Shown: positions 24,074-30,431 of the stretch, piece after piece
Layout of the letters: each line of letters opens with the position of its first letter
How positions within the stretch are numbered: position 1 is the stretch's first letter
IMG/VR virus record: IMGVR_UViG_3300044731_000044
Coordinates: 1 to 31,912 of that record
From: a virus
Direction: 5' to 3' (one strand)
DNA: 31,912 nt
Made by a program: the position numbers and the translations under genes
The notes under the pieces: model-generated
What the model was told of the DNA's origin: nothing
The model's database searches: none
Seen by the model: only the letters and a program-made list of their open reading frames with translations

Positions 24074-24179
24074 TGTGGTGGGTCTCGCCGATGCGGTGCC
24101 CATGCTCATTGAGCGCGATTACTTGCGCTTCTTTGCGCGGGCTGGCAGGCTCTTGAAGCTGCTTGTCTTCTTTGCCCAT
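23895..24179 (-). CDS. Small helix-turn-helix protein
   Basis: This protein of up to 94 residues has the conserved part IALNEHGHRIGETHHNATIP (21-40), then VQRLRYLHEEEGIGYRRLAAMFNLRRDTVIKICRYERR-like helices (44-81), a clear helix-turn-helix. I recognise similar small DNA-binding proteins upstream of phage terminases. The first residues are uncertain: the frame has no normal start codon between ATG 24179 and the conserved part, and that ATG lies inside the 41-residue gene in another frame and lacks a good ribosome site. It may regulate late genes or assist packaging-site recognition; both are inference. Confidence 0.7.
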   Translation of the reverse strand: MGKEDKQLQEPASPRKEAQVIALNEHGHRIGETHHNATIPEETVQRLRYLHEEEGIGYRRLAAMFNLRRDTVIKICRYERRAQIARSWRRKATG

Positions 24180-24244
24180 TTCTTGGCGATCTTTGGGTGC
24201 TTGGCGTACATGAAACGCTGTTGTGCCTTGGACGTGAACGGCAT
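24119..24244 (-). CDS. Tiny basic conserved phage protein (MPFTSKAQQRF type)
   Basis: This 41-residue protein starts MPFTSKAQQRFMYAKHPKIA and ends KSLPARAKKRK. Small proteins with this start are widespread in phages near terminase genes, usually of unknown function. It is very basic, so nucleic-acid contact is likely. The ATG overlaps the upstream TGA (TGATG), so translation is coupled. Its last 61 bases overlap the helix-turn-helix frame. It is short, but the start motif makes it convincing. Confidence 0.8.
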   Translation of the reverse strand: MPFTSKAQQRFMYAKHPKIAKKWAKKTSSFKSLPARAKKRK

Positions 24245-24378
24245 CACTTCCATCCCTTCTTGAGTTGTGCATATGCCTTTGGGCTCACGGTGGACGTTGA
24301 CTTGGATCGGCTGGTGCCGGCCTTGCGCCTGCGGTTGATGTTCCCGACGAGGCTGTTCTTCTGCTTCTTCGCCATCAT
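24244..24378 (-). CDS. Tiny basic conserved phage protein (MAKKQKNSLVGNIN type)
   Basis: This 44-residue protein begins MMAKKQKNSLVGNINRRRKA, followed by GTSRSKSTSTVSP and AYAQLKKGWK. I recognise this type as a short conserved gene upstream of podovirus terminases. It is strongly basic. The first ATG (24378) overlaps the stop of the upstream gene, and the second ATG (24375) is equally possible. It runs into the next tiny gene through a TGATG overlap. Function unknown. Confidence 0.8.
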   Translation of the reverse strand: MMAKKQKNSLVGNINRRRKAGTSRSKSTSTVSPKAYAQLKKGWK

Positions 24379-24920
24379 TTCTCCCAATAGGTGGTTTCTC
24401 CTCGTCGGTAGTTCTTCAAGTCTTCACGCTTGCTCGGGTTGACGAGGTGCTTGTCCGAGTAGGTGACGTAGTTATTCGGCAGCAGGGCGAACTGGCCTGT
24501 GTCCATCTCGAGCAGGTTGAGCGGCTTGTGTTCCTGCGGGTAGCGAGAGAAGCCGTCTGTCCAATCGATCACGATTCCGGTGTGCCTTCCCTTCCATCCG
24601 TACTTGATCGTAACTACCTCGAGTCCTTCGAGATAGTGCAGATGGAGACATTCCAAATGTTCGCCCATTCCGCCCCACGGTTCCAGGTCATGTCGATCGT
24701 GCCAGAAGCCGCCATCGTCGGTCGCCAGCAGTCCGTGCATGGGTAGGCCACACCAATGTGCTCCGCTCTCGAGCAGGACATGCGTCATCAGCATTTGGCC
24801 TGGTCGTGAATAGACAGCGTGCCAAATGCCTCTGGTGGTGCCGGCAGGCATGCCAGGCCCGAGCAGGTGGTTCGGTACGGTGACGTACAGGTGAAACGGC
24901 AGGTTTGCGTGGCGCGGCAT
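24375..24920 (-). CDS. Unrecognised phage protein, 181 residues
   Basis: The protein starts MPRHANLPFHLYVTVPNHLL at ATG 24920, which overlaps the upstream stop as TGATG. An in-frame ATG 33 bases further upstream would overlap that gene more and is less likely. It is rich in His, Trp, Gly and Tyr, with LESGAHWCGLPMHGLL, DGGFWHDRHDLEPWGG and HLECLHLHYLEGLEVV stretches, but shows no HExxH, no membrane segment and no fold I can name. The many His and Asp residues could bind metal. It belongs to the run of small coupled genes before the terminase. Confidence 0.7.
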   Translation of the reverse strand: MPRHANLPFHLYVTVPNHLLGPGMPAGTTRGIWHAVYSRPGQMLMTHVLLESGAHWCGLPMHGLLATDDGGFWHDRHDLEPWGGMGEHLECLHLHYLEGLEVVTIKYGWKGRHTGIVIDWTDGFSRYPQEHKPLNLLEMDTGQFALLPNNYVTYSDKHLVNPSKREDLKNYRRGETTYWEK

Positions 24921-25183
24921 CAGCGTCTGCTGGTCTTGCCGCTGCACTTCCACTTGGCGCGCGAGAGCCGCAGCGGGCTATTTGGGTTCTTTGCTGCTGC
25001 CGGGCTGCGTTGCATTTGGCCCCAGCTACGGGCGCAGTAGGCGTCGCCCTTGGCGGTGCCTGGCTTGATCCGGTCGCCGCCGCCCTTGGCCTTGCCGGCC
25101 TGCCCGTAACTGACCCTGTTGGTGCGCCCGGTCTTCGGGTTCTTCACGACCTTGACGAATCGCTTGCCTTTGGCTGGCTTCAT
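24920..25183 (-). CDS. Small conserved basic phage protein (KGKRFVKVVKNPKTGR type)
   Basis: This 87-residue protein starts MKPAKGKRFVKVVKNPKTGR and has VSYGQAGKAKGGGDRIKPGT, then KGDAYCARSWG and SPLRLSRAKWKC near the end. The pattern is one I recognise in several phage groups, always short, basic and with two conserved Cys (about 53 and 81). No function is known to me. AAAGGA lies 7 bases before the ATG, and the start overlaps the upstream stop as ATGA; its own stop overlaps the next start as TGATG. A nucleic-acid-binding role is plausible from charge alone. Confidence 0.8.
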   Translation of the reverse strand: MKPAKGKRFVKVVKNPKTGRTNRVSYGQAGKAKGGGDRIKPGTAKGDAYCARSWGQMQRSPAAAKNPNSPLRLSRAKWKCSGKTSRR

Positions 25184-25494
25184 GGTTGTCCTTTCGTCGG
25201 AGGCTTGGATGTTCCGACTCGGCGGAACTGTAGCACAAACAATGCCCGGCCTATCGCATCTCCTGCGGCCTGGACCGTCGCTTCATCCAATGCCGGTACA
25301 GCGGCGTGAAGGACTTCGTGTGCGATGACGGATGCGAGTCGCTGCTGCGACAGGTTCCGTCGCACCCGGATGGTTGGGTGCGGTCCTGGTGGGTGGTCGC
25401 AGTCTCCAAGCCAGTCCTTCGGCAAGTCTTTTGACCGCACAAGCTTGATCCTCCAGCGCCTTCCGTTGATCGTGAGTCTGGCTTCATGTTGCAC
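25180..25494 (-). CDS. Small HExxH metallopeptidase-like protein
   Basis: This 104-residue protein has SVIAHEVLHAAVPALDEATV with HEVLH at 59-63, the zinc-binding HExxH motif in a helix, as in SprT-like and ImmA-like small metallopeptidases. An acidic residue shortly after (D70 or E71) might serve as third ligand. The N-terminus is beta-strand-like (ARLTINGRRWRIKLV). The start is GTG 25494 with GGAG 7 bases before it, overlapping the phosphoesterase gene by 11 bases. The target is unknown; a host repressor or a virion protein are both possible. It could also be a structural zinc protein without activity. Confidence 0.7.
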   Translation of the reverse strand: MQHEARLTINGRRWRIKLVRSKDLPKDWLGDCDHPPGPHPTIRVRRNLSQQRLASVIAHEVLHAAVPALDEATVQAAGDAIGRALFVLQFRRVGTSKPPTKGQP

Positions 25495-26467
25495 GGGTCA
25501 ACTCCGCTGCTAGGCGATAGTTCCCTTGTGTGCCGGCAATGTGCAGGCGCATCCAAACCGCACCAAGTGTCTTTGGTGGGAGACCCTTCTCGCATGCCCA
25601 TCCACCAAAGTGGTCGCCATGCTCATCTTTGTAAGTGCCAATCCTGCAATGTATTTGCTCATCAAGCACGATTTCAGCCTGGCCTAGAAATTGACGCAGG
25701 CGTTCTCGAGCCAATGGAACGATCCAGTGGTGGTGGCTATGCCCAGTGATTACAAGGTCTGCATCCGGGTACATCGACGCATGCCGGCGGGTGTCAAGTA
25801 CGCCGTGGCTGGCAATGGCTCCACCGCCGGAACCGTGGAAGGTCTTGACACGGAAAGAGAATGATCCACCAGACTGCGTAATCAGCCTGAACAGCACATA
25901 CCCGCCGTAGCCGCTGGAATACACAGGGCACTGCGACGCGGCGCTCAATCCTGCGCACAGGCGCTCCGTCAGATCGGTCTCGTGACGTTTGGTAATCGCT
26001 GTCTCGTGGTTGCCTCGTCCGATGCAGACGAAGCGATCCGCATATGGCGCGTAGAACTTTGTTGCCTCGCGGACAAGGGCATCAAGGTAATCGCCAGACT
26101 GATATTCCTCCCGCAATGCAGAGCGATCAGCTCTCAAATCCCAGCGCCCTTGCATGGCGCAAAAAAGATCACCACAGTCAATTGCTCCACCCTTGCGCTC
26201 GCGTAACTCATCTAGATGGTTGCGCTCCAGTTCCTGATTTGTGTGCGCATTGTCATGGTGCCGATCTGAAGCCAGCAACCCATGCCACTCGAATCGATGC
26301 GGCGTATCGGCAAGCATCGTGACCCGGTGGATGTTTCGAGAAAGTTTCTCGACTGTCCACTGCGTTCCGGGTGTTGATCCATCTCGCCAATAGTGATCCT
26401 TCAACTCATGTCTAATGCGATCACGGTCGCATTCGCGAGTTGAGGTTCCCGGCTTCTTACGCGCCAC
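25484..26467 (-). CDS. Calcineurin-like metallophosphoesterase
   Basis: This 327-residue protein has the metal-binding motifs of the calcineurin-like family in order: SDRHHDN (D68, H70), DCGDLF (D97, D100), GRGNHE (N153, H154), FHG (H211) and GHSHHH (H243, H245). These coordinate two metal ions and hydrolyse phosphate esters, often in DNA, RNA or nucleotides. The N-terminal 60 residues contain YWRDGSTPGTQWTVEKLSRN and have no function I can name. GGAGG lies 6 bases before the GTG start, which overlaps the RusA-like stop. Its neighbour is a Holliday-junction nuclease, so a DNA-processing or nucleotide-clearing job is plausible. Confidence 0.85.
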   Translation of the reverse strand: MARKKPGTSTRECDRDRIRHELKDHYWRDGSTPGTQWTVEKLSRNIHRVTMLADTPHRFEWHGLLASDRHHDNAHTNQELERNHLDELRERKGGAIDCGDLFCAMQGRWDLRADRSALREEYQSGDYLDALVREATKFYAPYADRFVCIGRGNHETAITKRHETDLTERLCAGLSAASQCPVYSSGYGGYVLFRLITQSGGSFSFRVKTFHGSGGGAIASHGVLDTRRHASMYPDADLVITGHSHHHWIVPLARERLRQFLGQAEIVLDEQIHCRIGTYKDEHGDHFGGWACEKGLPPKTLGAVWMRLHIAGTQGNYRLAAELTRAT

Positions 26468-26915
26468 CCTTGACCTCCCACCGCTTCAGGTGCAGTTCAA
26501 CTCGAGGGTTCTTGGCATCGACCATGATGACCATTGGCAGGTGCGTCAGTGCCGAGTCATCCTCCAGCAGGCCAGCATCAACGAGCCCATCGAACGTGGC
26601 CTTCAGAGCTGCCAGGCAGTTGTCTTTGTCGCGCTTGCGATTTGTGGAGGCGTACCAGTGGACAGCGCAAGTCGCCTCCTTCCACCCACCCTTTTCGTCT
26701 GCTTCGTGCATTGCGATCTGGGCCGCCGCCCACGATTCGACACGCGCTTTCTTCGTGGCCTTTGCGCGGATAGCCCAGTGAACCCTCGAGTTCGCATGAA
26801 GGCTGCGAGCCGGTATCCCAACAGTCACGGTGAGTACGTCGGGCATAAGCGCATCCTGCCACGCGCGGAGCATGACCGCAAGGGCAGAGGCCGTCCGTGG
26901 CCGCTCGCCCGTCAT
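26457..26915 (-). CDS. RusA-like Holliday junction resolvase
   Basis: The conserved part has SLHANSRVHWAIRAKATKKA, then TNRKRDKDNCLAALKATFDG with the D-x-D-N metal site (D96, D98, N99) and LVDAGLLEDDSALT with D119/D120. This is the RusA pattern: a dimeric endonuclease that cuts Holliday junctions and branched DNA and clears it before packaging. I give the longer form of 152 residues from ATG 26915. An ATG at 26846 (129 residues, MPDVLTVTVGIPARS) fits family length better; both have AGGA at a good distance. The stop overlaps the phosphoesterase start by 11 bases. Confidence 0.85.
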   Translation of the reverse strand: MTGERPRTASALAVMLRAWQDALMPDVLTVTVGIPARSLHANSRVHWAIRAKATKKARVESWAAAQIAMHEADEKGGWKEATCAVHWYASTNRKRDKDNCLAALKATFDGLVDAGLLEDDSALTHLPMVIMVDAKNPRVELHLKRWEVKGGA

Positions 26916-26927
26916 TGTGTGTGCATC

Positions 26928-27182
26928 CTACTCATCGTCGGAAGTTCTCGGTCGGCGAAGCCGGCGAGGAAGCGGTTCGACGGCAGCCCAGATTTGAGCA
27001 GCCAGCCGTAGTCCGTGTCTGGCCTCCTCCATGTCCAGCGAGGTTGGAAAGTGCTTCAGGCACCGCCTGGCTTCATCCCGAATTGCGGATGGCACGCCCG
27101 GCGTCCGCTTCGGATCGCATAGTGCGCCGAGGAAATGGCGTGTGCGCGAGATGGAATTGAACCGCTCGACTGGCAGCGTCAT
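26928..27182 (-). CDS. BPSL0761-like small protein
   Basis: This 84-residue protein starts MTLPVERFNSISRTRHFLGA, followed by LCDPKRTPGVPSAIRDEARR and CLKHFPTSLDM. The pattern (ERT..., a LCD/LCRD motif, IR.EA...L.H.P) resembles the BPSL0761 family found in Burkholderia genomes and phages. Function unknown. The C-terminus is basic (PRRLRRPRT). The start overlaps the upstream stop as ATGA with no strong ribosome site, so it is probably coupled. Confidence 0.75.
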   Translation of the reverse strand: MTLPVERFNSISRTRHFLGALCDPKRTPGVPSAIRDEARRCLKHFPTSLDMEEARHGLRLAAQIWAAVEPLPRRLRRPRTSDDE

Positions 27183-27658
27183 GCATTCAGCGTATCACCG
27201 GATTCCATCAATGCTAGTCCTCGCGACGCACTCAATGACCTGATTACAGCCTCGTCTTCTGCGGACAGCACTTTCTTGCGCAGCAGATACAGGTGCCTGA
27301 CGAACTCCTGTTCGGACATCAACGTGTTCGCCAGGCTTCCAAAGTACGTTTCTGCATGCTGGTTCAGAGGCTGCACGATGAACGTGGCCTCTTGTGAGCT
27401 GTACAGCGCGACGAATGCCGGCAACGGTCGATGCCTGTATCCATCGGCAAGCGCGATCAAGGCCCGGTAGGTCGCATGCTTCTTGTCAACTGGCTTCGCG
27501 TTGACGTGCTTGTACTCCACCAGAGCGACTGGCATGCCGTGGTTGTACTCGCACATGATGAAATCTAAATCGACGGCTGGGCAGTTCACGCCCCAGGCGC
27601 GATGCCTATTGCTGATCCACTCGTCGCGCCAACCGTTCCGTTCAGCTCTGACGATCAC
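27179..27658 (-). CDS. PD-(D/E)XK nuclease-like protein
   Basis: This 159-residue protein starts at GTG 27658: GGAGGA is 6 bases upstream and the GTG overlaps the previous stop as GTGA. A longer frame upstream has no support. Residues 30-51 read DLDFIMCEYNHGMPVALVEYKH, which has the D...ExK layout of a PD-(D/E)XK nuclease (D32, E48, K50) in a hairpin of beta strands. The rest is helical. It might process DNA ends, or act on host DNA; the fold assignment comes from this motif alone and needs a profile search. Confidence 0.6.
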   Translation of the reverse strand: MIVRAERNGWRDEWISNRHRAWGVNCPAVDLDFIMCEYNHGMPVALVEYKHVNAKPVDKKHATYRALIALADGYRHRPLPAFVALYSSQEATFIVQPLNQHAETYFGSLANTLMSEQEFVRHLYLLRKKVLSAEDEAVIRSLSASRGLALMESGDTLNA

Positions 27659-28047
27659 TTGGTTTCCTCCGCGAAGCAGTCCCAGCCGCGTAATTTGGCA
27701 TAGTCTTGCAATGCGCTGCCGGTTCTTCCGGTTTGCCAAACGCACACCTCCCGCCTCGCCTCATCGCGCTCGCGCCGCAGACTTTCGATCTCATCCGAAA
27801 TGCCTTTTAGTTGTTCATCACGCTTGAGCATGTGCCTCACGTCCTGCTCTGTCGTGTAAAGGCGACCACCGATACGTCGCGCCACAAGTCTTCCATTCAA
27901 CTGCCAGCGCCATATCGTTGCTCGGCTTGGCTTGAACCCTGTGATGGATTCAATAAGACCTACAACCTCGGTCATTCCAATCGCTCGCCTTGAAGTGACC
28001 TGTGATGTTTCGTCGGTCGCTGGGTCTAGCGGTTGATGATTTGTCAC
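27655..28047 (-). CDS. Helix-turn-helix protein with coiled coil, partial duplicate of the next gene upstream
   Basis: This 130-residue protein starts at GTG 28047 (MTNHQPLDPATDE), with GGAGG 7 bases upstream. Residues 26-75 (EVVGLIESITGF, SRATIWRWQLNGRLVARRIG, LYTTEQDVRHML) look like a MerR/excisionase-type helix-turn-helix. Residues of about 84-97 (IESLRRERDEARRE) are coiled coil, and the end is RGWDCFAEETK. The first 17 residues and the last 45 closely match the 84-residue protein encoded just upstream, so the two genes share ends and differ in the middle. A regulatory role is likely. Confidence 0.8.
   Translation of the reverse strand: MTNHQPLDPATDETSQVTSRRAIGMTEVVGLIESITGFKPSRATIWRWQLNGRLVARRIGGRLYTTEQDVRHMLKRDEQLKGISDEIESLRRERDEARREVCVWQTGRTGSALQDYAKLRGWDCFAEETK
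28001..28047 (-). repeat. 47-base direct repeat, copy 2 (see 28252-28298)
   Basis: These 47 bases match 28252-28298 at 44 positions. Both code for the N-terminus of a protein in the duplicated pair (MTNHQPxDPATDETS). A second shared block of 36 bases (27743-27778 and 28141-28176, two mismatches) codes for the RRERDEARREVC segment, and a third of 26 bases (27666-27691 and 28055-28080) for the C-terminal RGWDCF part. Confidence 0.85.
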
Positions 28048-28298
28048 TTGCCGTCCTCCGAGAAGCAGTCCCAGCCGCGTGACTCTGCAATTTCATGGCA
28101 TTCCTTCATGTCATGCGGGTATGAAGTGGAGTTGCACTTGCACACCTCTCGCCTCGCCTCGTCGCGCTCGCGCCGCGCTTCGCGCAAGGCCCGCCATAGC
28201 GCAGCCTCAACCGGATTCGCGCACTCGCTGCGCGTGGCCGGGATCGTGACGTGTGAGGTTTCGTCGGTCGCTGGGTCTGTCGGTTGATGATTTGTCAC
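28044..28298 (-). CDS. Small coiled-coil protein, partner of the duplicated pair
   Basis: This 84-residue protein starts at GTG 28298 (MTNHQPTDPATDETS), chosen because GGAG is 5 bases upstream and because the paralogue starts at the same codon. It has a charged helix (EARRERDEARREVC) and ends ESRGWDCFSEDGK. Compared with the downstream paralogue it lacks the helix-turn-helix segment, having a short Ala/Arg-rich stretch instead. Both proteins keep two conserved Cys. If the helices pair, this protein could form a heterodimer with the DNA-binding paralogue and modulate it; that is inference. Confidence 0.75.
   Translation of the reverse strand: MTNHQPTDPATDETSHVTIPATRSECANPVEAALWRALREARRERDEARREVCKCNSTSYPHDMKECHEIAESRGWDCFSEDGK
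28252..28298 (-). repeat. 47-base direct repeat, copy 1 (see 28001-28047)
   Basis: Matches 28001-28047 at 44 of 47 positions, in the same orientation and same reading frame. The 251-base spacing between copies equals the distance between the two gene starts, so this reflects gene duplication rather than an attachment site. Confidence 0.85.
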
Positions 28299-28309
28299 GT
28301 TCGCTCCGT

Positions 28310-28669
28310 TCAAAGTGGGAGATCGTCAGGTGGCGTTGGTTTTTTCGACTGCGGCACCATGTGATTCAAGTTCCTCACTTTCGATTCCAAACGATCGATA
28401 ATGATTCGCATATCTAGAAGATGCTTGGATAACAAAAGTTCGTACAGGTCTGCTCCTTCGTCTTTGTCAAGTGTGCGTGGCGTCAACTCCCAGTTACCTT
28501 TGCAAAAATCAAAACTCAGCACATGAATGTGCGCTTTCGGCCTATCTGGATGCCACAAAATCACTCGAAAGTTTTCAGCATCAAACTCCAATGCCCTATC
28601 CTGCGGATGCTCTTTGAACAAATCCGACAGGTTTGTTTCCTCATTCATTTCCAATTCAACTTTGTTCAC
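28310..28669 (-). CDS. Unrecognised small protein, 119 residues
   Basis: The protein starts at GTG 28669 (MNKVELEMNEETNLSDLFKE), which overlaps the upstream stop as GTGA and has AAGGA 8 bases before it. It is acidic, with FRVILWHPDRPKAHIHVL as the most structured-looking part, and a helix at about 75-97. It ends PPDDLPL, an acidic-hydrophobic tip that slightly recalls the DDIPF tail of SSB proteins. DNA here is AT-richer than the neighbours. No family recognised. Confidence 0.7.
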   Translation of the reverse strand: MNKVELEMNEETNLSDLFKEHPQDRALEFDAENFRVILWHPDRPKAHIHVLSFDFCKGNWELTPRTLDKDEGADLYELLLSKHLLDMRIIIDRLESKVRNLNHMVPQSKKPTPPDDLPL

Positions 28670-29331
28670 GCGAAGATTCCTTTCGTTTCCATTGCTGCCC
28701 AAACGATTCCGGTGGAGTACGCACTCCACTCCTCGACCTTGCCCGGTAGCGGCTCGCCACCGAGCGCACCGACCTGTCGTGCATATGAGACACCTACCGC
28801 GATCTCCTCGCGGGTAGCCAGCAGCAGGTCTTTCTTCATGCGCTGGCGGTCTTCCCACATCTGGCGGTCTACCCATTGCTCGGTGCCATCGTCCGCCTTG
28901 AGCAGCATTCGATCCGCATCATGCTTCGCGTATGGCCCGTAGATATTCGGGTGGTCTTGCGCGAGTTGCTGCACGTCGGCTTTCGTGAGCGGCGCAATGC
29001 CCTTGAGTTTGCGGTGCGCTGCCTGCATCGTGCGAACCTCGTGCGCGTAGTGGCGCAAGTTTGGGAACGCCTTGAAGATCGCCTCGTAGTCCTCGTCGGT
29101 GAGTTGCACGATGGCGTTCGCCAATCCCGCCCTTCGGACAGGCTTCTGCCAGTCTTCGATCTTCGTGCTCGGTACCTGCTTGCCTCGGAACTCCGCGAAC
29201 TTGTCCTCGAACTGCTCATCGGTCAGGCTGTCGATGATCTGCTGATTCGCCTTGCGACTCTTGTGCTTGGGATTTTTTGCCCACGCCGTTTCAGGAAATG
29301 CGTGTGCGATTCGTTCCATTCGGTCGCTCAT
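28666..29331 (-). CDS. Unrecognised protein, 221 residues, after the replication gene
   Basis: This mostly helical, charged protein starts MSDRMERIAHAFPETAWAKN. It has two similar short helices (LTDEQFEDKFAEFRG and LTDEDYEAIFKAFPN, residues of about 35-95), a segment LTKADVQQLAQDHPNIYGPY, and near the C-terminus SYARQVGALGGEPLP. No catalytic motif is visible. The ATG overlaps the replication protein stop as ATGA, and AGGAG is 8 bases upstream. By position it might assist replication, for example as a helicase-loading partner, but nothing in the sequence shows that. Confidence 0.7.
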   Translation of the reverse strand: MSDRMERIAHAFPETAWAKNPKHKSRKANQQIIDSLTDEQFEDKFAEFRGKQVPSTKIEDWQKPVRRAGLANAIVQLTDEDYEAIFKAFPNLRHYAHEVRTMQAAHRKLKGIAPLTKADVQQLAQDHPNIYGPYAKHDADRMLLKADDGTEQWVDRQMWEDRQRMKKDLLLATREEIAVGVSYARQVGALGGEPLPGKVEEWSAYSTGIVWAAMETKGIFA

Positions 29332-30140
29332 CGGAATTGCTCCTCTCGGATTCGTTCAAGCTCGTCTATGTACCGCCGTTGGTTCAGCCAGGTCACCGGG
29401 TGCGGCACGAACTTCGGTTCCAGCGCACGGGTATCCGCTCGGTTCGCGTAAGCCTCCACGGCTTGGATCATGTACCGAGCCGCCGCCTCCTCGACCAGTT
29501 CCATCTCATCGGCCAGAAGCGGCAACGCCTTGAAGAATGCCGCCCGTGCTGCGCCCTTGCCCACCCTGCGCGGGTAGATATCCCAGAATGCGTTGAAGTC
29601 TTCGTCGGTGCCGATCTTCGGTCTGGCTGGTGCCCTGCTTGGTTTCGGATCATTTACGGATGAATCAGGCTCGACGGCGGAGCCGTTGAGCGAGATTGGA
29701 TTCACGCTTTCGCTCTCGTTCCCGATCTCGCTATCGGTATCGCTTTCGTTATCGTTATCGTTATCGTTGGCATCGTTCTGCATTGCTTGAGCATTGCTCC
29801 CGCTATGCCACCGCATTGCCGCCGCATTGCGAGCCTGCTGCCGCTTCCGGTCGCCGGCCGCAAGGCTCCGGGATCGGATCTCCTCGCACCGGATGTTCCG
29901 TAGCAGGCCGTCCGGCCCATGCGTGAACTTGCGCTTGATGCGATCCCAATGCGCGACCGTGCCGGGAGCGATCTCCTCCAGCACTTGCGGATCAGGGTTC
30001 AAACCACCGTTGCTGTACTGCTCGCAGAGCAGGAACAGGTACGCCATCGCGGCATCGGCTGGCCAGCCTCGCGTAGACCACGCGAACCGCTGGTAGTAGA
30101 ACGGCATGAAGCCGAGCGCGCCTTCTGGTTGTAAACTCAT
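29328..30140 (-). CDS. DUF1376-type phage replication protein
   Basis: This 270-residue protein has three parts. Residues of about 12-95 (MPFYYQRFAWSTRGW, AYLFLLCEQYSNGGL, LEEIAPGTVAHWDRIKRKF, LLRNIRCEEI) form a winged-helix-like DUF1376 domain. Residues of about 118-165 are a disordered acidic linker with an Asn-Asp repeat. Residues 180-262 (DFNAFWDIYPRRVGKGAARA, then FVPHPVTWLNQRRYIDE) match the C-terminal domain of phage replication initiators and helicase loaders. The likely role is origin binding or loading of the host helicase. AGGAGG lies 5 bases before the ATG. A 72-base gap with a hairpin precedes it. Confidence 0.8.
   Translation of the reverse strand: MSLQPEGALGFMPFYYQRFAWSTRGWPADAAMAYLFLLCEQYSNGGLNPDPQVLEEIAPGTVAHWDRIKRKFTHGPDGLLRNIRCEEIRSRSLAAGDRKRQQARNAAAMRWHSGSNAQAMQNDANDNDNDNESDTDSEIGNESESVNPISLNGSAVEPDSSVNDPKPSRAPARPKIGTDEDFNAFWDIYPRRVGKGAARAAFFKALPLLADEMELVEEAAARYMIQAVEAYANRADTRALEPKFVPHPVTWLNQRRYIDELERIREEQFR
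29747..29769 (-). repeat. Hexanucleotide microsatellite coding for Asp-Asn repeats
   Basis: Tandem TTATCG-type hexamers (on the plus strand) encode alternating Asn and Asp in the linker of the replication protein. Degenerate copies extend to about 29700, coding for Ser/Glu/Asp. Copy-number change would keep the frame and alter only linker length. Confidence 0.7.
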
Positions 30141-30178
30141 CGAAGCCTCCTGCGCTCTTATCAGCGCGGTTACGGTTA

Positions 30179-30210
30179 GAAGCGGCTCGCCGTCGGAGGC
30201 GGGCCGTTTC
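30179..30210 (-). promoter_or_regulatory. GC-rich hairpin before the replication gene
   Basis: Arms 30179-30191 and 30198-30210 pair over 13 positions, with one mismatch and one G-U, around a 6-base loop. It lies in the 72-base gap between a small coiled-coil gene and the replication gene. On the minus strand only CTTCT follows, so termination would be partial; it may instead be an attenuator or an mRNA-processing site. Confidence 0.5.
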
Positions 30211-30212
30211 GC

Positions 30213-30422
30213 TTATTGTCCCGACTTCAGCCTGGATTGCAAGTCTGCCACGCGAGCGCGCAAATTTTCGATCTCCCGAGCTGCCTCGCGGAACAGCGCC
30301 GATTCGTAGTGCGCCAGCGTGTACTCGGCCATTGCCCGCTGCCGGCGCTGGATGGAATCTTCTGCCATCGTCGCATGCAACAGCAGGCGGTCATGGATAT
30401 CACGGCGCGGCTCGCTGGTCAT
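30213..30422 (-). CDS. Small coiled-coil protein, 69 residues
   Basis: This 69-residue protein starts MTSEPRRDIHDRLLLHATMA and ends in a helix with heptad spacing (AAREIENLRARVADLQSRL, residues 47-65). It has no membrane segment and no Cys. The start lies 9 bases after the upstream stop with a weak ribosome site; an internal ATG at 30368 is an alternative. Small coiled-coil proteins are frequent among early phage genes. Function unknown. Confidence 0.65.
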   Translation of the reverse strand: MTSEPRRDIHDRLLLHATMAEDSIQRRQRAMAEYTLAHYESALFREAAREIENLRARVADLQSRLKSGQ

Positions 30423-30431
30423 GGCTCGATT

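Noticed and set aside
24920-24953. Upstream in-frame start for the 181-residue protein
   Set aside because: It would overlap the preceding gene by 34 bases, while the TGATG at 24920 gives a coupled start like its neighbours.
28001-28298. 47-base direct repeats as attachment sites or ends of a mobile element
   Set aside because: They encode the same N-terminus in frame, and other shared blocks follow at matching places, so gene duplication explains them.
28670-28876. N-terminal extension of the 119-residue protein
   Set aside because: This part overlaps the 221-residue gene in another frame and is Arg/Gly/Pro-rich without pattern; GTG 28669 has a proper ribosome site.
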